A stretch of DNA of 37,317 nucleotides from contig JAPFFF010000154.1 of assembly GCA_039105265.1 (NCBI GenBank), forward strand, positions 1-37,317, written 5' to 3'. The translations under genes and the position numbers were made by a program. This document shows, one piece after another, positions 1 to 8,342 of this stretch. Under the pieces are notes generated by a model. It ran no database searches. It was given only the letters and a program-made list of their open reading frames with translations, and had not been told where the DNA came from. The first letter of the stretch is position 1, and every line of letters starts with the position of its first letter. This DNA is from Tritrichomonas musculus. Its lineage: Eukaryota; Parabasalia; Tritrichomonadida; Tritrichomonadidae.

Positions 1-52
1 CCTCAATCTTCGGCTTCAAAGGCCAACGTGCTTGCCATTACACCACAAGAAA
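1..52 (-). tRNA. tRNA-Gln-TTG: Copy 1: partial tRNA-Gln(UUG), cut by window edge
   Basis: This copy shows the 5' part of the gene, from T1 through the T-stem 5' strand. The T-loop, T-stem 3' strand, 3' acceptor strand, discriminator and terminator lie beyond the window start. What is visible matches the common sequence, including the anticodon loop. By spacer barcode it corresponds to copy 81, the last gene of block B1, so a block-B copy probably lies to the left. Confidence 0.9.
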
Positions 53-224
53 CTCTTGTGAATCATATCTAAAATCAACTGTTATATTTGATTTATTTTG
101 ATTTATTCCAGACATTTTAAAAAAAACAAAATAAAAAGTAAAAATGAAAAAATTTTCTAGTGAGGAATCGAACCTCAATCTTCGGCTTCAAAGGCCAACG
201 TGCTTGCCATTACACCACAAGAAA

Positions 225-317
225 CTCTTGTAAATCATATCTAAAATCAACTGTTATATTTGATTTATTTTGATTTATTTCAGACATTTTAAAAAAAACA
301 AAATAAAAAGTAAAAAA
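225..317. other. Typical spacer (between copies 2 and 3): two zones
   Basis: The spacer has a conserved right-of-gene zone of about 65 bp, which is the 5' flank of the gene on its left, ending near the motif CAGACATTTT. Then comes a variable A-rich zone of about 30 bp up to the next gene's T6 terminator. The variable zone recurs in a limited set of forms: pure A runs, TCTAAAAAAAC, CTTGAAATAAG, AAAATAAAAAAAC and others, each ending with or without a 7-bp extension containing ATG. Single-base alternatives in the conserved zone include C/T at -17, A/T at -19 and TTCC/TTTC before CAGAC. No reading frame of note crosses it. Confidence 0.8.
312..317 (-). terminator. Pol III T6 terminator directly after the tRNA (copy 3 as example)
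   Basis: On the minus strand six T residues follow the discriminator base with no trailer between. Every unit I checked has the same T6 run, whichever spacer form follows. The tract beyond it holds further T runs of four to seven, which could act as backup stops. Oligo-T on the non-template strand is the standard eukaryotic Pol III terminator. The lack of a separate trailer means the 3' extension of the precursor would be only a few U residues. Confidence 0.85.
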
Positions 318-389
318 TTTTCTAGTGAGGAATCGAACCTCAATCTTCGGCTTCAAAGGCCAACGTGCTTGCCATTACACCACAAGAAA
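318..389 (-). tRNA. tRNA-Gln-TTG: Copy 3: reference tRNA-Gln(UUG) gene
   Basis: This is the common gene form, described once here. Read on the minus strand the 72-nt molecule folds as a full cloverleaf without intron. The acceptor strands are TTTCTTG and CTAGAAA with discriminator A73. The D-stem is GTGT/GCAC with loop AATGGCAA carrying the conserved GG. The anticodon stem is TTGGC/GCCGA around loop CTTTGAA, so the anticodon is TTG (plus 354-356), reading glutamine CAA. The variable loop is AGAT. The T-stem is TGAGG/CCTCA with loop TTCGATT. The A box (TGGTGTAATGG) and B box (GGTTCGATTCC) fit the Pol III consensus. From memory, the body aligns base for base in length with human tRNA-Gln(UUG). 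Odd points: U1-A72 and A73 instead of the usual G1 and U73, and a U6-U67 mismatch. The fold is certain; charging with glutamine is inferred from the anticodon and body. Confidence 0.93.
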
Positions 390-397
390 CTCTTGTG
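381..397. repeat. Perfect inverted repeat across the tRNA 5' end (copy 3 as example)
   Basis: The 7-bp arms CACAAGA and TCTTGTG flank a 3-base centre AAC. On the transcript the leader bases -8 to -2 can pair with tRNA positions 3 to 9, in competition with the acceptor stem. It is present in every unit I looked at. In about 18 copies the leader base at -8 changes from C to T, which keeps a U-G pair with G9. The tRNA base T6, which mismatches T67 in the acceptor stem, is paired in this alternative hairpin. Confidence 0.8.
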
Positions 398-408
398 AAT
401 CATATTTA

Positions 409-431
409 AAATCAACTGTTATATTTGATTT
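409..431. repeat. Inverted repeat around the TATA-like element (copy 3 as example)
   Basis: Arms AAATCAA (409-415) and TTGATTT (425-431) flank a 9-base loop CTGTTATAT that contains the TATA-like motif. The right arm also begins two head-to-tail copies of the 10-mer TTGATTTATT (425-434 and 435-444). One direct-repeat period is about one helical turn. The elements recur in nearly all units. They may be protein sites, or simply the result of low-complexity A/T sequence. Confidence 0.5.
418..423 (-). promoter_or_regulatory. TATA-like element, -34 to -29 of each gene (copy 3 as example)
   Basis: On the minus strand the motif TATAAC lies 29 to 34 bases upstream of T1, in a flank that is otherwise well kept between units. 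A TATA-like element near -30 helps place TFIIIB at tRNA genes in plants and fission yeast. A CAA triplet at -6 to -4 is a second plant-like feature. The position is seen in nearly all units; the function is inference. Seven copies carry a changed form, listed separately. Confidence 0.5.
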
Positions 432-663
432 ATTTTGATTTATTTCAGACATTTTCTAAAAAAACAAAATAAAAAGTAAAAATGAAAAAATTTTCTAGTG
501 AGGAATCGAACCTCAATCTTCGGCTTCAAAGGCCAACGTGCTTGCCATTACACCACAAGAAACTCTTGTGAATCATATTTAAAATCAACTGTTATATTTG
601 ATTTATTTTGATTTATTTCAGACATTTTCTAAAAAAACAAAATAAAAAGTAAAAATGAAAAAA

Positions 664-735
664 TTTTCTAGTGAAGAATCGAACCTCAATCTTCGGCTTC
701 AAAGGCCAACGTGCTTGCCATTACACCACAAGAAA
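664..735 (-). tRNA. tRNA-Gln-TTG: Copy 5: tRNA-Gln(UUG), T-arm variant C62T
   Basis: First gene of block A1. The plus-strand base 675 is A instead of G, so position 62 of the tRNA is U and pairs with G52 as a wobble. The fold is kept, and only the last base of the B box changes. The gene should still be read by Pol III, perhaps a little less well. Confidence 0.9.
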
Positions 736-2450
736 CTCTTGTGAATCATATTTAAAATCAACTGTTATATTTGATTTATTTTGATTTATTCCAGACATTT
801 TAAAAAAAATAAAAAGTAAAAATGAAAAAATTTTCTAGTGAGGAATCGAACCTCAATCTTCGGCTTCAAAGGCCAACGTGCTTGCCATTACACCACAAGA
901 AACTCTTGTGAATCATATTTAAAATCAACTGTTATATTTGATTTATTTTGATTTATTTCAGACATTTTAAAATAAAAAAACAAAATAAAAAGTAAAAAGT
1001 AAAAAATTTTCTAGTGAGGAATCGAACCTCAATCTTCGGCTTCAAAGGCCAACGTGCTTGCCATTACACCACAAGAAACTCTTGTGAATCATATTTAAAA
1101 TCAACTGTTATATTTGATTTATATTGATTTATTTCAGACATTTTCTAAAAAAACAAAATAAAAAGTAAAAAATTTTCTAGTGAGGAATCGAACCTCAATC
1201 TTCGGCTTCAAAGGCCAACGTGCTTGCCATTACACCACAAGAAACTCTTGTGAATCATATCTAAAATCAACTGTTATATTTGATTTATTTTGATTTATTC
1301 CAGACATTTTAAAAAAAATAAAAAGTAAAAATGAAAAAATTTTCTAGTGAGGAATCGAACCTCAATCTTCGGCTTCAAAGGCCAACGTGCTTGCCATTAC
1401 ACCACAAGAAACTCTTGTGAATCATATTTAAAATCAACTGTTATATTTGATTTATATTGATTTATTTCAGACATTTTCTAAAAAAACAAAATAAAAAGTA
1501 AAAAATTTTCTAGTGAGGAATCGAACCTCAATCTTCGGCTTCAAAGGCCAACGTGCTTGCCATTACACCACAAGAAACTCTTGTGAATCATATCTAAAAT
1601 CAACTGTTATATTTGATTTATATTGATTTATTCCAGACATTTTCTTGAAATAAGAAATAAAAAGTAAAAAATTTTCTAGTGAGGAATCGAACCTCAATCT
1701 TCGGCTTCAAAGGCCAACGTGCTTGCCATTACACCACAAGAAACTCTTGTGAATCATATCTAAAATCAACTGTTATATTTGATTTATTTTGATTTATTCC
1801 AGACATTTTAAAAAAAAAAAATGAAAAGTAAAAAATTTTCTAGTGAGGAATCGAACCTCAATCTTCGGCTTCAAAGGCCAACGTGCTTGCCATTACACCA
1901 CAAGAAACTCTTGTGAATCATATCTAAAATCAACTGTTATATTTGATTTATTTTGATTTATTCCAGACATTTGAAAATAAAAAAACAAAATAAAAAGTAA
2001 AAATGAAAAAATTTTCTAGTGAGGAATCGAACCTCAATCTTCGGCTTCAAAGGCCAACGTGCTTGCCATTACACCACAAGAAACTCTTGTGAATCATATC
2101 TAAAATCAACTGTTATATTTGATTTATTTTGATTTATTCCAGACATTTTCTTGAAATAAGAAATAAAAAGTAAAAAATTTTCTAGTGAGGAATCGAACCT
2201 CAATCTTCGGCTTCAAAGGCCAACGTGCTTGCCATTACACCACAAGAAACTCTTGTAAATCATATCTAAAATCAACTGTTATATTTGATTTATTTTGATT
2301 TATTTCAGACATTTTCTAAAAAAACAAAATAAAAAGTAAAAATGAAAAAATTTTCTAGTGAGGAATCGAACCTCAATCTTCGGCTTCAAAGGCCAACGTG
2401 CTTGCCATTACACCACAAGAAACTCTTGTGAATCATATTTTAAATCAACT

Positions 2451-2456
2451 GTTGTA
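2451..2456 (-). promoter_or_regulatory. Altered TATA-like element (TACAAC) at copy 15; same at six more copies
   Basis: The base at -32 is C instead of T, turning TATAAC into TACAAC. The same flank has a TTTCGTTTG change in the direct repeat, an A-to-T change at -19 and a longer T run. The set recurs whole upstream of copies 28, 43, 56, 95, 108 and 180 (elements at 4652, 7196, 9397, 16009, 18210 and 30463), always at matching places of block A. The linked changes mark one old unit type copied with the blocks. If the TATA-like motif matters, these seven genes would be weaker. Confidence 0.55.
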
Positions 2457-3525
2457 TTTGATTTCGTTTGATTTATTTCAGACTTTTTTTTAAAAAAAAA
2501 ATGAAAAAGTAAAAAATTTTCTAGTGAGGAATCGAACCTCAATCTTCGGCTTCAAAGGCCAACGTGCTTGCCATTACACCACAAGAAACTCTTGTGAATC
2601 ATATTTAAAATCAACTGTTATATTTGATTTATATTGATTTATTTCAGACATTTTCTAAAAAAACAAAATAAAAAGTAAAAAATTTTCTAGTGAGGAATCG
2701 AACCTCAATCTTCGGCTTCAAAGGCCAACGTGCTTGCCATTACACCACAAGAAACTCTTGTGAATCATATCTAAAATCAACTGTTATATTTGATTTATTT
2801 TGATTTATTCCAGACATTTTAAAAAAAACAAAATAAAAAGTAAAAATGAAAAAATTTTCTAGTGAGGAATCGAACCTCAATCTTCGGCTTCAAAGGCCAA
2901 CGTGCTTGCCATTACACCACAAGAAACTCTTGTGAATCATATCTAAAATCAACTGTTATATTTGATTTATTTTGATTTATTTCAGACATTTTCTAAAAAA
3001 ACAAAATGAAAAGTAAAAAATTTTCTAGTGAGGAATCGAACCTCAATCTTCGGCTTCAAAGGCCAACGTGCTTGCCATTACACCACAAGAAACTCTTGTG
3101 AATCATATCTAAAATCAACTGTTATATTTGATTTATTTTGATTTATTTCAGACATTTTAAAAAAAACAAAATAAAAAGTAAAAAATTTTCTAGTGAGGAA
3201 TCGAACCTCAATCTTCGGCTTCAAAGGCCAACGTGCTTGCCATTACACCACAAGAAACTCTTGTGAATCATATTTAAAATCAACTGTTATATTTGATTTA
3301 TTTTGATTTATTTCAGACATTTTCTAAAAAAACAAAATAAAAAGTAAAAATGAAAAAATTTTCTAGTGAGGAATCGAACCTCAATCTTCGGCTTCAAAGG
3401 CCAACGTGCTTGCCATTACACCACAAGAAACTCTTGTGAATCATATTTAAAATCAACTGTTATATTTGATTTATTTTGATTTATTCCAGACATTTTAAAA
3501 AAAATAAAAAGTAAAAATGAAAAAA

Positions 3526-3597
3526 TTTTCTAGTGAAGAATCGAACCTCAATCTTCGGCTTCAAAGGCCAACGTGCTTGCCATTACACCACAAGAAA
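3526..3597 (-). tRNA. tRNA-Gln-TTG: Copy 22: tRNA-Gln(UUG), T-arm variant C62T
   Basis: Second variant gene of A1, 17 units after copy 5. Its A3 counterpart is copy 102 and its A2 counterpart is copy 50, and both share the change. The change was therefore present before these blocks were copied. Confidence 0.9.
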
Positions 3598-5232
3598 CTC
3601 TTGTGAATCATATTTAAAATCAACTGTTATATTTGATTTATTTTGATTTATTCCAGACATTTGAAAATAAAAAAACAAAATAAAAAGTAAAAATGAAAAA
3701 ATTTTCTAGTGAGGAATCGAACCTCAATCTTCGGCTTCAAAGGCCAACGTGCTTGCCATTACACCACAAGAAACTCTTGTGAATCATATCTAAAATCAAC
3801 TGTTATATTTGATTTATTTTGATTTATTTCAGACATTTTCTAAAAAAACAAAATGAAAAGTAAAAAATTTTCTAGTGAGGAATCGAACCTCAATCTTCGG
3901 CTTCAAAGGCCAACGTGCTTGCCATTACACCACAAGAAACTCTTGTGAATCATATCTAAAATCAACTGTTATATTTGATTTATTTTGATTTATTCCAGAC
4001 ATTTTCTTGAAATAAGAAATAAAAAGTAAAAAATTTTCTAGTGAGGAATCGAACCTCAATCTTCGGCTTCAAAGGCCAACGTGCTTGCCATTACACCACA
4101 AGAAACTCTTGTAAATCATATCTAAAATCAACTGTTATATTTGATTTATATTGATTTATTTCAGACATTTTAAAATAAAAAAACAAAATAAAAAGTAAAA
4201 AATTTTCTAGTGAGGAATCGAACCTCAATCTTCGGCTTCAAAGGCCAACGTGCTTGCCATTACACCACAAGAAACTCTTGTGAATCATATTTTAAATCAA
4301 CTGTTATATTTGATTTATTTTGATTTATTTCAGACATTTTAAAATAAAAAAACAAAATAAAAAGTAAAAATGAAAAAATTTTCTAGTGAGGAATCGAACC
4401 TCAATCTTCGGCTTCAAAGGCCAACGTGCTTGCCATTACACCACAAGAAACTCTTGTAAATCATATCTAAAATCAACTGTTATATTTGATTTATTTTGAT
4501 TTATTTCAGACATTTTCTAAAAAAACAAAATAAAAAGTAAAAATGAAAAAATTTTCTAGTGAGGAATCGAACCTCAATCTTCGGCTTCAAAGGCCAACGT
4601 GCTTGCCATTACACCACAAGAAACTCTTGTGAATCATATTTTAAATCAACTGTTGTATTTGATTTCGTTTGATTTATTTCAGACTTTTTTTTAAAAAAAA
4701 AATGAAAAAGTAAAAAATTTTCTAGTGAGGAATCGAACCTCAATCTTCGGCTTCAAAGGCCAACGTGCTTGCCATTACACCACAAGAAACTCTTGTGAAT
4801 CATATTTAAAATCAACTGTTATATTTGATTTATTTTGATTTATTCCAGACATTTGAAAATAAAAAAACAAAATAAAAAGTAAAAATGAAAAAATTTTCTA
4901 GTGAGGAATCGAACCTCAATCTTCGGCTTCAAAGGCCAACGTGCTTGCCATTACACCACAAGAAACTCTTGTGAATCATATCTAAAATCAACTGTTATAT
5001 TTGATTTATTTTGATTTATTTCAGACATTTTCTAAAAAAACAAAATGAAAAGTAAAAAATTTTCTAGTGAGGAATCGAACCTCAATCTTCGGCTTCAAAG
5101 GCCAACGTGCTTGCCATTACACCACAAGAAACTCTTGTGAATCATATTTAAAATCAACTGTTATATTTGATTTATTTTGATTTATTTCAGACATTTTCTA
5201 AAAAAACAAAATAAAAAGTAAAAATGAAAAAA

Positions 5233-5304
5233 TTTTCTAGTGAAGAATCGAACCTCAATCTTCGGCTTCAAAGGCCAACGTGCTTGCCATTACACCACAA
5301 GAAA
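5233..5304 (-). tRNA. tRNA-Gln-TTG: Copy 32: tRNA-Gln(UUG), T-arm variant C62T
   Basis: First gene of block A2 and the counterpart of copy 5. It marks the joint between A1 and A2. Confidence 0.9.
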
Positions 5305-6312
5305 CTCTTGTGAATCATATTTAAAATCAACTGTTATATTTGATTTATTTTGATTTATTCCAGACATTTTAAAAAAAATAAAAAGTAAAAATGAAAAAAT
5401 TTTCTAGTGAGGAATCGAACCTCAATCTTCGGCTTCAAAGGCCAACGTGCTTGCCATTACACCACAAGAAACTCTTGTGAATCATATTTAAAATCAACTG
5501 TTATATTTGATTTATTTTGATTTATTTCAGACATTTTAAAATAAAAAAACAAAATAAAAAGTAAAAAGTAAAAAATTTTCTAGTGAGGAATCGAACCTCA
5601 ATCTTCGGCTTCAAAGGCCAACGTGCTTGCCATTACACCACAAGAAACTCTTGTGAATCATATTTAAAATCAACTGTTATATTTGATTTATATTGATTTA
5701 TTTCAGACATTTTCTAAAAAAACAAAATAAAAAGTAAAAAATTTTCTAGTGAGGAATCGAACCTCAATCTTCGGCTTCAAAGGCCAACGTGCTTGCCATT
5801 ACACCACAAGAAACTCTTGTGAATCATATCTAAAATCAACTGTTATATTTGATTTATTTTGATTTATTCCAGACATTTTAAAAAAAATAAAAAGTAAAAA
5901 TGAAAAAATTTTCTAGTGAGGAATCGAACCTCAATCTTCGGCTTCAAAGGCCAACGTGCTTGCCATTACACCACAAGAAACTCTTGTGAATCATATTTAA
6001 AATCAACTGTTATATTTGATTTATATTGATTTATTTCAGACATTTTCTAAAAAAACAAAATAAAAAGTAAAAAATTTTCTAGTGAGGAATCGAACCTCAA
6101 TCTTCGGCTTCAAAGGCCAACGTGCTTGCCATTACACCACAAGAAACTCTTGTGAATCATATCTAAAATCAACTGTTATATTTGATTTATATTGATTTAT
6201 TCCAGACATTTTCTTGAAATAAGAAATAAAAAGTAAAAAATTTTCTAGTGAGGAATCGAACCTCAATCTTCGGCTTCAAAGGCCAACGTGCTTGCCATTA
6301 CACCACAAGAAA

Positions 6313-6488
6313 CTCTTGTGAATCATATCTAAAATCAACTGTTATATTTGATTTATTTTGATTTATTCCAGACATTTTAAAATAAAAAAACAAAATAAAA
6401 AGTAAAAATGAAAAAATTTTCTAGTGAGGAATCGAACCTCAATCTTCGGCTTCAAAGGCCAACGTGCTTGCCATTACACCACAAGAAA
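6313..6488 (-). repeat. Extra 176-bp unit that marks the A2/A4 lineage
   Basis: Between the CTTGAAATAAG spacer and the long-A-run spacer, A1 and A3 have no unit of this kind. A2 has one with the AAAATAAAAAAAC spacer and its own tRNA gene at 6417-6488. A4 has the same unit (gene 29684-29755). The exact edges are uncertain because the flanking units are nearly the same. It shows that A4 derives from an A2-like block rather than from A1 or A3, or that A1 and A3 lost it. Confidence 0.75.
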
Positions 6489-8270
6489 CTCTTGTGAATC
6501 ATATCTAAAATCAACTGTTATATTTGATTTATTTTGATTTATTCCAGACATTTTAAAAAAAAAAAATGAAAAGTAAAAAATTTTCTAGTGAGGAATCGAA
6601 CCTCAATCTTCGGCTTCAAAGGCCAACGTGCTTGCCATTACACCACAAGAAACTCTTGTGAATCATATCTAAAATCAACTGTTATATTTGATTTATTTTG
6701 ATTTATTCCAGACATTTGAAAATAAAAAAACAAAATAAAAAGTAAAAATGAAAAAATTTTCTAGTGAGGAATCGAACCTCAATCTTCGGCTTCAAAGGCC
6801 AACGTGCTTGCCATTACACCACAAGAAACTCTTGTGAATCATATCTAAAATCAACTGTTATATTTGATTTATTTTGATTTATTCCAGACATTTTCTTGAA
6901 ATAAGAAATAAAAAGTAAAAAATTTTCTAGTGAGGAATCGAACCTCAATCTTCGGCTTCAAAGGCCAACGTGCTTGCCATTACACCACAAGAAACTCTTG
7001 TAAATCATATCTAAAATCAACTGTTATATTTGATTTATTTTGATTTATTTCAGACATTTTCTAAAAAAACAAAATAAAAAGTAAAAATGAAAAAATTTTC
7101 TAGTGAGGAATCGAACCTCAATCTTCGGCTTCAAAGGCCAACGTGCTTGCCATTACACCACAAGAAACTCTTGTGAATCATATTTTAAATCAACTGTTGT
7201 ATTTGATTTCGTTTGATTTATTTCAGACTTTTTTTTAAAAAAAAAATGAAAAAGTAAAAAATTTTCTAGTGAGGAATCGAACCTCAATCTTCGGCTTCAA
7301 AGGCCAACGTGCTTGCCATTACACCACAAGAAACTCTTGTGAATCATATTTAAAATCAACTGTTATATTTGATTTATATTGATTTATTTCAGACATTTTC
7401 TAAAAAAACAAAATAAAAAGTAAAAAATTTTCTAGTGAGGAATCGAACCTCAATCTTCGGCTTCAAAGGCCAACGTGCTTGCCATTACACCACAAGAAAC
7501 TCTTGTGAATCATATCTAAAATCAACTGTTATATTTGATTTATTTTGATTTATTCCAGACATTTTAAAAAAAACAAAATAAAAAGTAAAAATGAAAAAAT
7601 TTTCTAGTGAGGAATCGAACCTCAATCTTCGGCTTCAAAGGCCAACGTGCTTGCCATTACACCACAAGAAACTCTTGTGAATCATATCTAAAATCAACTG
7701 TTATATTTGATTTATTTTGATTTATTTCAGACATTTTCTAAAAAAACAAAATGAAAAGTAAAAAATTTTCTAGTGAGGAATCGAACCTCAATCTTCGGCT
7801 TCAAAGGCCAACGTGCTTGCCATTACACCACAAGAAACTCTTGTGAATCATATCTAAAATCAACTGTTATATTTGATTTATTTTGATTTATTTCAGACAT
7901 TTTAAAAAAAACAAAATAAAAAGTAAAAAATTTTCTAGTGAGGAATCGAACCTCAATCTTCGGCTTCAAAGGCCAACGTGCTTGCCATTACACCACAAGA
8001 AACTCTTGTGAATCATATTTAAAATCAACTGTTATATTTGATTTATTTTGATTTATTTCAGACATTTTCTAAAAAAACAAAATAAAAAGTAAAAATGAAA
8101 AAATTTTCTAGTGAGGAATCGAACCTCAATCTTCGGCTTCAAAGGCCAACGTGCTTGCCATTACACCACAAGAAACTCTTGTGAATCATATTTAAAATCA
8201 ACTGTTATATTTGATTTATTTTGATTTATTCCAGACATTTTAAAAAAAATAAAAAGTAAAAATGAAAAAA

Positions 8271-8342
8271 TTTTCTAGTGAAGAATCGAACCTCAATCTT
8301 CGGCTTCAAAGGCCAACGTGCTTGCCATTACACCACAAGAAA
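8271..8342 (-). tRNA. tRNA-Gln-TTG: Copy 50: tRNA-Gln(UUG), T-arm variant C62T
   Basis: Second variant gene of A2. It lies 18 units after copy 32 instead of 17, because of the extra unit of this block. Confidence 0.9.

Larger units (their letters stand above)
1..663 (-). repeat. Copies 1-4: end of an upstream block B plus linker
   Basis: Complete gene starts: 153, 318, 491 (copies 2-4); copy 1 is partial. Unit lengths from copy 1 to copy 5 are 172, 165, 173 and 173. They match copies 81-84 in register (offset 13,558 bp), including the TAAATC leader variant in copies 2 and 82. Copies 2-4 plus the start of block A also match copies 145-148, so this short linker was copied more than once. Confidence 0.85.
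664..5232 (-). repeat. Higher-order block A1: 27 tRNA-Gln(UUG) genes (copies 5-31)
   Basis: Gene starts (copies 5-31): 664, 831, 1007, 1173, 1340, 1506, 1672, 1836, 2012, 2178, 2351, 2517, 2683, 2855, 3021, 3186, 3359, 3526, 3702, 3868, 4034, 4203, 4379, 4552, 4718, 4894, 5060. The order of unit lengths is identical to block A3 over all 27 units. It is identical to A2 except for one extra unit there. Markers inside the block are the T-arm variant in copies 5 and 22 and the TATA variant at copies 15 and 28. All four recur at the matching places in A2 and A3. A2 follows with no gap, so A1-A2 is itself a tandem duplication. Confidence 0.9.

Noticed and set aside
318-389. Bacterial, plastid or mitochondrial tRNA
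   Set aside because: The D-arm, anticodon loop and T-loop match nuclear eukaryotic tRNA-Gln, CCA is not encoded, and a T6 Pol III terminator follows directly. U1-A72 does occur in bacterial tRNA-Gln, but the rest of the molecule does not fit.
318-389. Another isotype, for example tRNA-Glu, or a stop-reading tRNA-Gln
   Set aside because: The seven-base anticodon loop CTTTGAA fixes the anticodon as TTG. Glu would need TTC or CTC, and UAA or UAG decoding would need TTA or CTA.
318-389. Genes on the plus strand of the array
   Set aside because: The plus-strand form has no Pol III A and B boxes in the right order, and stops occur in all frames of the common unit.
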